Assembly (NCBI GenBank): GCA_965662565.1
Contig: CBFIHS010000007.1
Location: 1-64,000 of the forward strand
Length of the DNA stretch: 64,000 nucleotides
DNA from: UBA5109 sp965662565
GTDB taxonomy: Bacteria; Pseudomonadota; Gammaproteobacteria; Pseudomonadales; Pseudohongiellaceae
Direction: 5' to 3'
A program made the position numbers and the translations under genes. The stretch's first letter is position 1. The number at the start of each line of letters is the position of its first letter. The notes beneath the pieces are model-generated. The model did not search any database. It had not been told where the DNA came from and saw only the letters and a program-made list of their open reading frames with translations. Positions 35,941 to 44,899 of the stretch are shown here, in pieces.

Positions 35941-36747
35941 ATGACAAGAATAATTGCCATAGCAAATCAAAAAGGTGGAGTTGGAAAAACAACGACAACT
36001 GTTAACCTTTCAGCATCATTAGCTCGAGCAGGGCGTAGTGTGCTGCTTGTTGATTTGGACCCTCAAGGTAATGCAACAATGGGGAGTGGTTTAGAAAAAA
36101 GCGAATTAGAGTGTTCGGTTTATGATTTGTTAACAGGCACAGCAGAATTTTCAGAAGTGGTTACATTTTCAGGAGATGCTGGTTACGAGGTTTTACCAGC
36201 AAACGCTGACTTAACTGCCGCAGAAGTAAATTTATTACAATCTGAAAACAGAGAAACAACATTAAAAAAAATATTCGAAGGAAATATTGAGCTGTTTGAT
36301 TTTGTGTTGATCGATTGCCCACCATCACTCAACATGCTTACTGTAAATGCCTTGGTGGCAGCAGACAGTGTACTTATACCAATGCAATGTGAATACTATG
36401 CTTTGGAAGGCTTAACAGCGTTGAGTGAGACTATACAAGGCATAACACGAGAGCGTAATCCTAAACTTGAGATAGAAGGAATATTACGCACCATGTATGA
36501 TCCAAGAAACAGATTAACCTTGGATGTTTCACAACAATTAAAAGAATATTTTGGTGAAAAAGTTTATCGAACGGTTATACCTCGAAATATTCGATTAGCA
36601 GAAGCCCCTAGTTATGGTTTACCAGTTATAAGTTATGATAAGTTCTCTCGAGGAGCGTTAGCATACATAGCGCTTGCTGGAGAGATTCTTCGTAAATATG
36701 CAAATCAAAAAGATGAAGAAAGCAAAAACAGAAAAATTGATAAATAA
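35941..36747 (+). CDS. parA: Chromosome partitioning ATPase ParA (Soj)
   Basis: 268 residues. The deviant Walker A KGGVGKTTTTVNLSASLA at residues 11-28, the ALEGLTALSETI region and VLIDCPPSLNMLTVNAL (Walker B) define the ParA/MinD family. The short N-terminus with no DNA-binding extension marks the chromosomal Soj type. ParA binds DNA nonspecifically and moves ParB-parS complexes. parB follows after 11 bases. The gene is in the mnmG-rsmG-parA-parB order found beside many bacterial origins. Confidence 0.98.
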   Translation: MTRIIAIANQKGGVGKTTTTVNLSASLARAGRSVLLVDLDPQGNATMGSGLEKSELECSVYDLLTGTAEFSEVVTFSGDAGYEVLPANADLTAAEVNLLQSENRETTLKKIFEGNIELFDFVLIDCPPSLNMLTVNALVAADSVLIPMQCEYYALEGLTALSETIQGITRERNPKLEIEGILRTMYDPRNRLTLDVSQQLKEYFGEKVYRTVIPRNIRLAEAPSYGLPVISYDKFSRGALAYIALAGEILRKYANQKDEESKNRKIDK

Positions 36748-36758
36748 AGAGTAGTGAG

Positions 36759-37664
36759 ATGGCGTTAAAAAAACGAGGTTTGGGTAGAGGTTTAGATGCT
36801 TTGTTGGGCGCTCAAAGCAAAAGCTCTAACTCTGTTGATGATGAGAGTGTTCAGCCCAACTCAGAAGAAGTAAGTGCAGTAAATAAAACGAACGATTTGC
36901 AGCATTTACCAGTAGAGTTTATTCAGGCAGGCAAATATCAACCACGTTTAGATATGCAACCAGAAGCTCTAGAAGACCTTGCCGCTTCAATCAAAGCACA
37001 AGGTTTAATGCAGCCAATAGTGGTTCGCCCTATTAGTTCTAACCGTTATGAAATAATTGCTGGTGAGCGACGCTGGAGAGCAAGTCAAATAGCAGGTTTA
37101 GATACTATTCCCGTTATTATCAAAGATGTTCCAGATGAAGCCGCAATAGCTATGGCTCTTATTGAGAACATTCAACGCGAAGATTTAAACCCTATAGAAG
37201 AAGCAATGGCATTGAAGCGCCTACAAGATGAGTTTGAGCTAACCCAGCAGGAGGTTGCTGATGCGGTAGGAAAATCTAGAACAACAGTAACGAACTTAAT
37301 TAGGTTGATGAGTTTAAACCCAGATGTTCGTATATCATTAGAACATGGAGATTTGGAAATGGGGCATGCACGCGCCTTATTAGCTTTAAGTGGGGATAAA
37401 CAAACTCAAGCATCCAGGACGGTTATAGGTAAAGGAATGTCGGTCCGACAAACCGAAGCCTTAGTTAGACGTTTACAAAATAAACCTGAAGGCAAAACAG
37501 AACAAAAACAACAAGACCCGGATATTAGGCAGCTGCAGGATACTTTGTCAGAAAAACTAGGCGCTGAGGTTTTGATTCAGCACACAGCGAAAGGCAAAGG
37601 CAAACTAATATTAAAATACGGGTCTTTAGATCAATTAGACGGAATTCTAAATCATATTAAGTAA
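36759..37664 (+). CDS. parB: Chromosome partitioning protein ParB (Spo0J)
   Basis: 301 residues. The N-terminal MALKKRGLGRGLDALLG is typical of chromosomal ParB. The CTP-binding ParB/Srx domain includes the GERRWRASQIAGL arginine motif (about residue 105). A helix-turn-helix region that reads parS follows (LTQQEVADAVGKSRTTVTNLIRL), and a C-terminal dimerisation domain ends the protein. Its expected targets are the two parS-like sites inside recF. It is followed by the atp promoter. Confidence 0.98.
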   Translation: MALKKRGLGRGLDALLGAQSKSSNSVDDESVQPNSEEVSAVNKTNDLQHLPVEFIQAGKYQPRLDMQPEALEDLAASIKAQGLMQPIVVRPISSNRYEIIAGERRWRASQIAGLDTIPVIIKDVPDEAAIAMALIENIQREDLNPIEEAMALKRLQDEFELTQQEVADAVGKSRTTVTNLIRLMSLNPDVRISLEHGDLEMGHARALLALSGDKQTQASRTVIGKGMSVRQTEALVRRLQNKPEGKTEQKQQDPDIRQLQDTLSEKLGAEVLIQHTAKGKGKLILKYGSLDQLDGILNHIK

Positions 37665-37678
37665 ATGACCTTTTCTCA

Positions 37679-37707
37679 TTGCTAGAGGGGATTAAAATCT
37701 TTATAAT
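37679..37707 (+). promoter_or_regulatory. Sigma-70-type promoter of the atp operon
   Basis: TTGCTA at 37679-37684 and a perfect TATAAT at 37702-37707 with a 17-base spacer. It is 39 bases upstream of the atpI start and 15 bases after parB ends. It is the only strong hexamer pair I found in the gap. Confidence 0.75.
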
Positions 37708-37745
37708 CCGCACCGTCGAAAAGCACCGAAGCATTTTACGCCAGG

Positions 37746-38153
37746 ATGAGTAAGATAGAAAAACCTAAAAAGGTTGTAAATATCAAAGCTCCTCCGATCT
37801 ACAAGGTTATTGTTACTCAAACTATTGTCACTTTTATAGCGACATTGAGTTCTTTTGCCTTGATAGACATAGTAACCGCGTATTCAGTTTTTCTCGGTGG
37901 GATGGTAAGCACGCTGCCAAACGCTTACTTTGCTCTCAAAGCTTTCCGATATCGTGGGGCTAGGCAAATGCCTCTAGTTATAAAGTCGTTTTATGCTGGT
38001 GAGAGCGGGAAGCTTATTATTACAGCTGTAATGTTTGCTTTAGTGTTTGCTGGAGTAAAGCCTTTAAACGAATTGGCAGTGATTATTAGTTTTATTATTA
38101 CCCTTATAGCTGGATTAATAGCTACAGCAACAGTTGGGCTAAAATCTTCTTAA
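37746..38153 (+). CDS. atpI: ATP synthase accessory protein I
   Basis: 135 residues, about four membrane helices (for example IVTQTIVTFIATLSSFALI near residue 22 and KLIITAVMFALVFAGV near residue 84). Size and place as first gene before atpB mark AtpI, which helps assemble the c-ring and may handle Mg2+. The sequence is not strongly conserved in the family, so position carries much of the assignment. The start has AGG directly before the ATG and is a weak site, as often seen for atpI. Confidence 0.88.
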   Translation: MSKIEKPKKVVNIKAPPIYKVIVTQTIVTFIATLSSFALIDIVTAYSVFLGGMVSTLPNAYFALKAFRYRGARQMPLVIKSFYAGESGKLIITAVMFALVFAGVKPLNELAVIISFIITLIAGLIATATVGLKSS

Positions 38154-38186
38154 ATAGAGCTTGATAGACAGGAAAATCGCTTAAAT

Positions 38187-39047
38187 ATGGCTGAACACGC
38201 TGGCGAAATTGCTCACGAAGCAGCTGAACACTCACAAACACAAGGTGAGTACATTCAGCATCACCTTCAATTTCTTACCTTGGGTAAAAATGAAGAGGGT
38301 CATTGGGGTTTTGCTCATGGTGCGGAAGAAGCCGCAGATATGGGGTTTTGGGCCTTTCATGTTGATATGTTGGGTTGGTCTATCGGTTTAGGTTTAATCT
38401 TTGTTTTAGTTTTCAGGTCTGCCGCAAAAAATGCAACCACAGGTGTTCCGGGCGGCCTACAAAACTTTGTCGAATGGGTTTATGAGTTTGTAGATGGAAG
38501 CGTAAAAGATACTTTCCACGGCACCAATAGTTTAATCGCTCCGCTGGCGTTAACAATTTTTTCATGGGTTTTGTTAATGAATACAATGGATATAATTCCT
38601 GTTGATCTTTTCCCGTGGTTAGCACAAACGGTTTCAGGAAATCCAGAAATCGCATTTAGGGTTGTACCGACTACCGATCCAAACGTCACTTTGGGCATGT
38701 CAATCTCTATCTTTTTTCTTATTATTTTTTACAGCATTAAAATTAAAGGGACTGGAGGCTTTTTAAAAGAGCTCGCTTTCCAGCCGTTTGGCCCTAAAAT
38801 GCTGCCTTTCAACTTACTTATTGAAGTGCCAACATTGTTGGCAAAACCTGTTTCATTAGGGTTGCGACTTTATGGCAACCTATATGCTGGCGAGTTGGTG
38901 TTTTTATTGATAGCTCTATTTGGTGCTTTTCAATTACCAGCTCATTTTTTATGGGCGGCATTTCACTTATTAGTCATACCTTTACAAGCCTTTATTTTCA
39001 TGATGCTCACTATTGTGTATCTAAGTCAGGCTTGTGAGCATCACTAA
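38187..39047 (+). CDS. atpB: ATP synthase Fo subunit a
   Basis: 286 residues, five to six membrane helices. The essential arginine facing the c-ring lies in SLGLRLYGNLYAGELVF. Other conserved parts are LNTMDIIPVDLFPWL-like periplasmic half-channel residues (LLMNTMDIIPVDLF) and the C-terminal AFIFMMLTIVYLSQA. The His-rich N-terminal segment (residues 4-30) is common in related bacteria. It forms the proton half-channels of the Fo motor. Confidence 0.98.
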   Translation: MAEHAGEIAHEAAEHSQTQGEYIQHHLQFLTLGKNEEGHWGFAHGAEEAADMGFWAFHVDMLGWSIGLGLIFVLVFRSAAKNATTGVPGGLQNFVEWVYEFVDGSVKDTFHGTNSLIAPLALTIFSWVLLMNTMDIIPVDLFPWLAQTVSGNPEIAFRVVPTTDPNVTLGMSISIFFLIIFYSIKIKGTGGFLKELAFQPFGPKMLPFNLLIEVPTLLAKPVSLGLRLYGNLYAGELVFLLIALFGAFQLPAHFLWAAFHLLVIPLQAFIFMMLTIVYLSQACEHH

Positions 39048-39103
39048 TAAAGAAAAGATTTTTAATTTTAACGTTAGGCAAGACCTTAAAACTGGAGGAA
39101 AAA

Positions 39104-39361
39104 ATGGAGCTAATATTAGCTAATACAGTACTTGGAGTATTGTTGGTACTGGGTTTGGGTGCATTAGGTACCGCAATTGGTTTCGGTATTCTTGGTGGAA
39201 AAATGCTGGAAGGTTCAGCGCGTCAACCAGAACTAGCGCCAATGCTACAAGGTAAAATGTTTTTAGTAGCAGGCTTGATCGATGCGATTACTATGATCGG
39301 TCTAGCAATCGGCATGTGGTTTACTTTTGCTAACCCTTTTACTGCAGCGCTTGCAGGCTAA
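39104..39361 (+). CDS. atpE: ATP synthase Fo subunit c
   Basis: 85 residues, a two-helix hairpin. The proton-carrying carboxylate is Asp60 in VAGLIDAITMIGLAIGM. The polar loop ARQPELAP is the usual subunit gamma/epsilon contact. There is no extra carboxylate or Na+-binding signature on the first helix (GALGTAIGFGILGG), so proton coupling is expected. AACTGGAGG precedes the ATG as a strong ribosome binding site, in keeping with the high copy number of this subunit. Confidence 0.98.
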   Translation: MELILANTVLGVLLVLGLGALGTAIGFGILGGKMLEGSARQPELAPMLQGKMFLVAGLIDAITMIGLAIGMWFTFANPFTAALAG

Positions 39362-39418
39362 CATTAAAGCATTAAAGCTTTTGTGTAAGTAAAATTTAAA
39401 CAAGCAAGAGGTATAACT

Positions 39419-39889
39419 GTGAACATCAATGCAACTATGCTAGGTCAAATGATTGCCTTCGCATTTTTTGTGTGGTTCTGCATGAAATATGTGTGGCCTC
39501 CATTGACTGCTGCATTGGCTGAAAGGCAAAAAAGAATTGCCGATGGTTTAGAGGCAGCCGAGAAAGCCAATATTGATCTTGAGCAGGCACAAGATAAAGT
39601 GGCCGAACAGCTCAAAGAGGCAAAAGTTCAAGCTGCCAGTATCATTGATCAAGCGAACAAACGAGCAACACAAATCGTTGAAGAGGCCAAAAATCAGGGA
39701 AGAGAAGAGGGCCAAAGGATGATAGTTGGTGCTCAGGCTGAAATTGAGCAAGAAATCAATCGGGCTAAAGAACAGCTTCGCGGTCAAGTAGCAAGTATTG
39801 CTATTGCGGGTGCTGAGAAAATTCTTGAGGCTTCAATTGATGAGGCTGCTCACGCTAGGTTGACCGAAAAATTAGCAGAGAGCTTTTAG
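39419..39889 (+). CDS. atpF: ATP synthase Fo subunit b
   Basis: 156 residues, the length of E. coli b. One N-terminal membrane helix (about 5-26: ATMLGQMIAFAFFVWFCMKY) is followed by a long charged helix forming the peripheral stalk dimer. The start codon is GTG at 39419 with AGAGG upstream; no ATG is available that keeps the helix. The reading frame ends 14 bases before atpH. Confidence 0.97.
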   Translation: MNINATMLGQMIAFAFFVWFCMKYVWPPLTAALAERQKRIADGLEAAEKANIDLEQAQDKVAEQLKEAKVQAASIIDQANKRATQIVEEAKNQGREEGQRMIVGAQAEIEQEINRAKEQLRGQVASIAIAGAEKILEASIDEAAHARLTEKLAESF

Positions 39890-39903
39890 GGACGCGATAG
39901 AAG

Positions 39904-40440
39904 ATGGCAGAGCTAACAACATTAGCTAGACCTTATGCTAAAGCAGCTTTTGAAGTAGCGGCAGCAAGTAAGGACTTGCAGACTTGGTCTGATATGCTTG
40001 GCTTATTAGCAAAAGTTGTTTCCGATTCAGGGGTTGTGCGCGTACTGGCTTCCCCCTCTTTAACAGGGGAACAACAGGCACAAATAGTAATCGATTTGTG
40101 TGGTGATGAAATAAGCCCTCAAGTTCAGAATTTTGTGCAGGTTTTATCCGAGAATAAGCGTATATCACTTTTACCAGAAATCTATGCTTTGTTTGATATC
40201 TTAAAAGCTGAGCAAGAACTTAGTATAGAAGTTGAGATCACAACAGCTTTTGCTTTATTAGATGGTTTAGAAGAAAAGCTGGCTCAAGCGATCAAAGCAA
40301 AGTTAGATCGAGATGTAAAAATTCACAGTGAAATAAATAAAGATTTAATTGGCGGCATTGTAATTCGTGCCGGCGATCTTGTAATAGACGATTCCGTGCG
40401 TGGCAAATTGCGTAAGCTCGCGGAAGCAATGGGTTCCTAG
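39904..40440 (+). CDS. atpH: ATP synthase F1 subunit delta
   Basis: 178 residues. The N-terminal helical bundle (LTTLARPYAKAAFEVA) binds the top of subunit alpha. The C-terminal domain has INKDLIGGIVIRAGDLVIDDSVRGKL, the most conserved part of the family, which binds the b stalk. It connects F1 with Fo. It lies between atpF and atpA in the usual order, with 15 bases before atpA. Confidence 0.97.
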   Translation: MAELTTLARPYAKAAFEVAAASKDLQTWSDMLGLLAKVVSDSGVVRVLASPSLTGEQQAQIVIDLCGDEISPQVQNFVQVLSENKRISLLPEIYALFDILKAEQELSIEVEITTAFALLDGLEEKLAQAIKAKLDRDVKIHSEINKDLIGGIVIRAGDLVIDDSVRGKLRKLAEAMGS

Positions 40441-40455
40441 TCGAGGAAAAAAAGA

Positions 40456-42000
40456 ATGCAGCAACTGAATCCTTCAGAAATTAGCGAAATTATTAAACAG
40501 CGGATCGATAAGCTCGATGTCTCTGCGCAAGCGCAGAATGAAGGCACCATTGTCTCCGTTTCAGACGGTATTATCCGTATACATGGTCTTGCCGACGTAA
40601 TGTATGGAGAAATGATCGAATTTGAAGGTGGCCTCTACGGGATGGCGCTTAACCTTGAGCGTGACTCGGTTGGAGCTGTGGTTCTTGGAGATTATCAAAG
40701 TCTTGCAGAAGGCCAAACTTGCCGCTGCACCAAACGTATCCTAGAGGTTCCTGTTGGTCCTGAGCTTGAAGGTCGAGTGGTTGATGCCTTGGGTAATCCA
40801 ATCGATGGTAAAGGCCCGATTAACGCAAAAGAAACAGATGCTGTCGAAAAAGTAGCTCCAGGGGTTATTGCTCGTCAATCTGTATCACAGCCAGTTCAAA
40901 CCGGTTTGAAAGCTATTGACGCAATGGTTCCGATTGGTCGTGGTCAGCGTGAGTTGATTATTGGTGATCGTCAGGTTGGTAAAACAGCTGTAGCTGTAGA
41001 CGCTATCATTAACCAAAAAGGCACCGGGGTTAAATGTATTTATGTTGCTATCGGCCAAAAACAATCTTCTATTGCCTCTGTAGTTAGAAAGCTAGAAGAA
41101 CATGGCGCAATGGAGCACACAATTGTTGTCGCGGCAGGTGCTTCTGATCCCGCAGCTATGCAGTTCATCGCACCATACTCTGGTTGTACGATGGGTGAAT
41201 ATTATCGCGATCGCGGCCAAGACGCGTTAATCATTTATGATGACTTAACAAAACAAGCTTGGGCATATCGTCAAATTTCATTGTTATTACGTCGTCCGCC
41301 AGGCCGAGAAGCTTATCCAGGGGATGTATTCTATTTGCATTCACGCCTGCTAGAAAGAGCGGCGCGAGTTAACGTTGAGCATGTAGAAAAATTAACCAAT
41401 GGTGACGTTAAAGGTCAAACAGGTTCTTTGACAGCCCTACCAATTATTGAAACACAAGCGGGTGACGTATCTGCTTTCGTACCAACCAATGTAATTTCTA
41501 TTACTGACGGTCAGATATTCTTGGAAACTTCGTTGTTCAATGCTGGTATTAGACCAGCGATGAACGCCGGTGTTTCTGTGTCTCGTGTGGGTGGTGCGGC
41601 TCAAACTAAAATTATTAAGAAACTTGGTGGCGGTATTCGATTGGCTTTGGCTCAATATCGTGAGCTAGCAGCGTTTGCTCAATTTGCATCTGATCTAGAT
41701 GATGCTACAAGAGCACAGCTTGAGCATGGTCAGCGAGTCACCGAGCTTATGAAGCAAGCACAGTACTCTCCACAGTCAGTAGCTGAAATGGCGGTTGTGT
41801 TGTTTGCGGCGAATGAAGGTTATTTAAAAGAAGTTGAGATCAATAAAATCGGCGACTTTGAATCTGCATTATTGTCATACATGAACAGTGAAAATTCAGA
41901 CCTGATGAGCAGCATCAATGAGTCTGGTGATTACAGTGATGACATTGAAGCAAAATTCAAAGCCGCACTGGATAAATTTGTTGATACACAAAGCTGGTAA
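40456..42000 (+). CDS. atpA: ATP synthase F1 subunit alpha
   Basis: 514 residues, the length of the family. Walker A is GDRQVGKTAVAVD (about 169-181). The PAMNAGVSVSRVGGAAQ signature and the arginine finger in the VSRVGG segment are conserved. The N-terminal MQQLNPSEISEIIKQRI peptide that binds subunit delta is intact. It carries the non-catalytic nucleotide sites of the F1 head. It starts 15 bases after atpH and ends six before atpG. Confidence 0.99.
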   Translation: MQQLNPSEISEIIKQRIDKLDVSAQAQNEGTIVSVSDGIIRIHGLADVMYGEMIEFEGGLYGMALNLERDSVGAVVLGDYQSLAEGQTCRCTKRILEVPVGPELEGRVVDALGNPIDGKGPINAKETDAVEKVAPGVIARQSVSQPVQTGLKAIDAMVPIGRGQRELIIGDRQVGKTAVAVDAIINQKGTGVKCIYVAIGQKQSSIASVVRKLEEHGAMEHTIVVAAGASDPAAMQFIAPYSGCTMGEYYRDRGQDALIIYDDLTKQAWAYRQISLLLRRPPGREAYPGDVFYLHSRLLERAARVNVEHVEKLTNGDVKGQTGSLTALPIIETQAGDVSAFVPTNVISITDGQIFLETSLFNAGIRPAMNAGVSVSRVGGAAQTKIIKKLGGGIRLALAQYRELAAFAQFASDLDDATRAQLEHGQRVTELMKQAQYSPQSVAEMAVVLFAANEGYLKEVEINKIGDFESALLSYMNSENSDLMSSINESGDYSDDIEAKFKAALDKFVDTQSW

Positions 42001-42006
42001 AAGCTA

Positions 42007-42867
42007 ATGGCAGCCGGAAAAGAGATACGCAATCAGATCGGGAGTATTAAGAATACTCAAAAGATCACTAGCGCCATGGAAATGGTAGCTGCGAGTAAAA
42101 TGCGTAGGGCCCAAGACCGAATGGAATTAGGCAAACCTTATGCTCAAAATATTCGCAGCGTTGTTAGTCATATCGCTGCTTCTACTCCTGAATATAAGCA
42201 TATTTATATGCAAGAGAGAGAAGTAAAACGAGTTGGTTACATAGTGGTTTCTACTGACCGAGGCTTGTGTGGTGGTTTAAATATTAACTTATTTAAAACC
42301 ATGATTAAGTCTATGAAAGCTTGGCATGATGAAGGTGCTGAAGTAGATATTTGTGCTATTGGCTCTAAATCGGCTTCTTTCTTCAATAGTTATGGTGGAA
42401 ATGTTGTTGCGTCTGTTCGTAACCTTGGCGATAAACCGTCGGCTGAAGATGTTGTTGGAGCTGTTAAGGTGATGCTGGATAGTTTTGCTGAAGGTAAAAT
42501 TGATAAGCTTTTCTTAGTTGGTAATGAATTTGTTAATACCATGACCCAAGCGCCGACTATTCATCAGCTTTTGCCATTACAAGCTAGTGAAGATGAAGAA
42601 ATGAAACACCATTGGGATTATCTCTATGAGCCTGATGCGAAAGAACTGCTGGATGGTTTATTAACTCGTTATATGGAGTCTCAAGTATATCAAGCAGTAG
42701 TTGAGAATAACGCCTGTGAACAGGCCGCTCGTATGATAGCAATGAAAAATGCTACAGATAATGCTGGCGATATCATTGATGAACTTCAACTTATTTACAA
42801 TAAAGCAAGACAAGCGGCAATTACCCAAGAATTATCGGAAATTGTAAGCGGTGCAGCTGCCGTATAA
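42007..42867 (+). CDS. atpG: ATP synthase F1 subunit gamma
   Basis: 286 residues. The two long coiled-coil helices that form the rotor axle are at the N-terminus (GKEIRNQIGSIKNTQKITSA) and C-terminus (the family signature region ENNACEQAARMIAMKNATDN). The Rossmann-like middle domain has STDRGLCGGLNINLF. Between its end and atpD is a 61-base gap, the largest inside the F1 part of the operon apart from none other near it. Confidence 0.98.
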   Translation: MAAGKEIRNQIGSIKNTQKITSAMEMVAASKMRRAQDRMELGKPYAQNIRSVVSHIAASTPEYKHIYMQEREVKRVGYIVVSTDRGLCGGLNINLFKTMIKSMKAWHDEGAEVDICAIGSKSASFFNSYGGNVVASVRNLGDKPSAEDVVGAVKVMLDSFAEGKIDKLFLVGNEFVNTMTQAPTIHQLLPLQASEDEEMKHHWDYLYEPDAKELLDGLLTRYMESQVYQAVVENNACEQAARMIAMKNATDNAGDIIDELQLIYNKARQAAITQELSEIVSGAAAV

Positions 42868-42928
42868 ACGTATTTAATTACTGAATTTTTATTTTTAAAA
42901 GTTAAGAGAAACAAATAGAGGACAAGAC

Positions 42929-44326
42929 ATGAGCAGCGGTCGTATCGTACAAATTATTGGCCCAGTTATTGATGTGGAATTCCCAAGGGAATCAGTGCCT
43001 AAAGTTTATGAAGCACTGACGGTTGCCGACAAAGGCATTACCCTGGAGGTTCAGCAACAGTTGGGTGATGGGATCGTTCGAACGATTGCCATGGGGTCCA
43101 CTGAAGGTTTGAGTCGTGGACTAAATGTTGACGACACAGGTGCTCCCGTTAGTGTTCCTGTTGGTGAAGAAACCTTAGGTCGAATTATGGATGTTTTGGG
43201 CAACCCTATCGATGAGTGTGGGCCTATTGGCGAAAAACAAAAAATGCCAATTCATCGTAAAGCGCCTAGCTATGATGAACAAGCTGCATCTGAAGAAGTC
43301 TTAGAAACCGGAATTAAAGTTATCGACTTGGTTTGTCCTTTTGCCAAAGGTGGTAAGGTTGGTTTATTTGGTGGTGCGGGTGTAGGAAAAACCGTAAACA
43401 TGATGGAGCTGATTAACAATATTGCTACAGGTCGTGGCGGTTTATCAGTGTTCGCAGGTGTTGGTGAGCGTACTCGTGAGGGTAATGACTTCTATCATGA
43501 AATGCAGGAAGCTGGTGTTATTGATACTGAAGATTTCAGCAAATCGAAAGTATCAATGGTTTATGGACAAATGAATGAGCCACCTGGAAACAGATTGCGC
43601 GTAGCCCTAACAGGATTAACGATGGCCGAAAAATTCCGTGATGAAGGCCGTGATGTTCTCTTGTTCGTTGATAACATCTATCGTTACACTTTGGCGGGTA
43701 CAGAAGTATCAGCATTGCTAGGCCGTATGCCTTCAGCGGTTGGTTATCAGCCAACATTGGCTGAAGAAATGGGTGCACTTCAAGAACGTATTACATCTAC
43801 TAAAACTGGATCTATTACCTCTATTCAAGCGGTTTATGTTCCTGCAGATGACTTGACTGACCCATCTCCAGCAACAACTTTTGCTCACTTGGATGCTACT
43901 GTCGTTTTGTCTCGTGATATTGCTTCCCTAGGTATTTATCCTGCTGTAGACCCGCTTGACTCGACTTCACGTCAGCTTGATCCTCTTGCGATCGGTCAAG
44001 AACATTATGATGTTGCTCGTGGGGTTCAATCGATCCTTCAGCGTTACAAAGAATTAAAAGACATCATTGCTATCTTGGGTATGGATGAGCTTTCAGAAGA
44101 AGATAAACAAGCGGTAAGTCGTGCTCGTAAAGTTGAGAGATTCTTCTCTCAGCCATTTACTGTTGCTGAAGTATTTACTGGTTCTCCAGGTAAATACGTG
44201 AGCTTGAAAGATACAATCAGTGGCTTTAAAGCCATTTTAGCTGGTGAGTACGATGATCTTCCAGAGCAAGCCTTCTATATGGTTGGCAGTATTGAAGAAG
44301 CTGTAGAAAAAGCTAAAAACCTATAA
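42929..44326 (+). CDS. atpD: ATP synthase F1 subunit beta
   Basis: 465 residues. Walker A is GGAGVGKTVNMMEL (about 150-163), the catalytic glutamate lies in GVGERTREGND, and Walker B is VLLFVDNIYRY. The DELSEED lever that contacts gamma is present (residues MDELSEEDK near 385). PAVDPLDSTSRQL is the family signature. It holds the catalytic sites for ATP synthesis. GAGGACAAGAC before the ATG is a good ribosome binding site. Confidence 0.99.
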   Translation: MSSGRIVQIIGPVIDVEFPRESVPKVYEALTVADKGITLEVQQQLGDGIVRTIAMGSTEGLSRGLNVDDTGAPVSVPVGEETLGRIMDVLGNPIDECGPIGEKQKMPIHRKAPSYDEQAASEEVLETGIKVIDLVCPFAKGGKVGLFGGAGVGKTVNMMELINNIATGRGGLSVFAGVGERTREGNDFYHEMQEAGVIDTEDFSKSKVSMVYGQMNEPPGNRLRVALTGLTMAEKFRDEGRDVLLFVDNIYRYTLAGTEVSALLGRMPSAVGYQPTLAEEMGALQERITSTKTGSITSIQAVYVPADDLTDPSPATTFAHLDATVVLSRDIASLGIYPAVDPLDSTSRQLDPLAIGQEHYDVARGVQSILQRYKELKDIIAILGMDELSEEDKQAVSRARKVERFFSQPFTVAEVFTGSPGKYVSLKDTISGFKAILAGEYDDLPEQAFYMVGSIEEAVEKAKNL

Positions 44327-44372
44327 GTTTAGCTCAAGCTAAAAGCTGAAATTTGAGATACAGAGAAATATT

Positions 44373-44798
44373 ATGGCAACATCTTTTCAATGTGATATAG
44401 CAAGCGCTGAAGATAAGATTTTTTCTGGCGAGGTTGAGTCACTGGTTGCTGCTGGTAGTTTGGGTGATCTTGGAATATTTCCTGGTCACGCACCTTTGCT
44501 CACTGCTTTGATTCCAGGACCGGTTCGAGTGGTTAAATCTGGTGGTGAAGAAGAGATATATTATGTTTCTGGTGGCTTTCTAGAGGTTCAGCCAGGAGTA
44601 GTTCATATTTTGGCCGATACAGCGATTCGGGCTGATGATATTGATGAGGCTAATGCAGAGCAAGCAAGACAAGACGCTGAAGCCGCAATAGCAAATCAAA
44701 GTGCAGAATTTGAGTACACAAAAGCAGCCTCTCAATTGGCAGAAGCAGCGGCTCAAATCAGAACAATCCAGCAGTTACGTAAAAAGCTAGGTGGTTAA
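44373..44798 (+). CDS. atpC: ATP synthase F1 subunit epsilon
   Basis: 141 residues. An N-terminal beta-sandwich (about 1-85: FQCDIASAEDKIFSGEVESLVAAGS in part, GDLGIFPGHAPLLTAL) is followed by a two-helix C-terminal domain rich in Ala, Glu and Gln, which can inhibit ATP hydrolysis. It is the last gene of the operon and is followed by a strong terminator at 44832. Confidence 0.97.
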   Translation: MATSFQCDIASAEDKIFSGEVESLVAAGSLGDLGIFPGHAPLLTALIPGPVRVVKSGGEEEIYYVSGGFLEVQPGVVHILADTAIRADDIDEANAEQARQDAEAAIANQSAEFEYTKAASQLAEAAAQIRTIQQLRKKLGG

Positions 44799-44831
44799 AA
44801 AAGTTAAATTATTAGCACTCTAAAGATAAGT

Positions 44832-44862
44832 AAAAAAGGTAGCATCAGCTACCTTTTTTTTT
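44832..44862 (+). terminator. Intrinsic terminator of the atp operon
   Basis: A 12-base stem, AAAAAAGGTAGC (44832-44843) paired with GCTACCTTTTTT (44848-44859) around ATCA, running into a T tract to 44862. It is 34 bases after the atpC stop. The A tract on the other side would also allow weak termination on the minus strand. Confidence 0.92.
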
Positions 44863-44899
44863 GGTATTCTTCAGGTAGAAATGAAAAGAGAGTTTATTG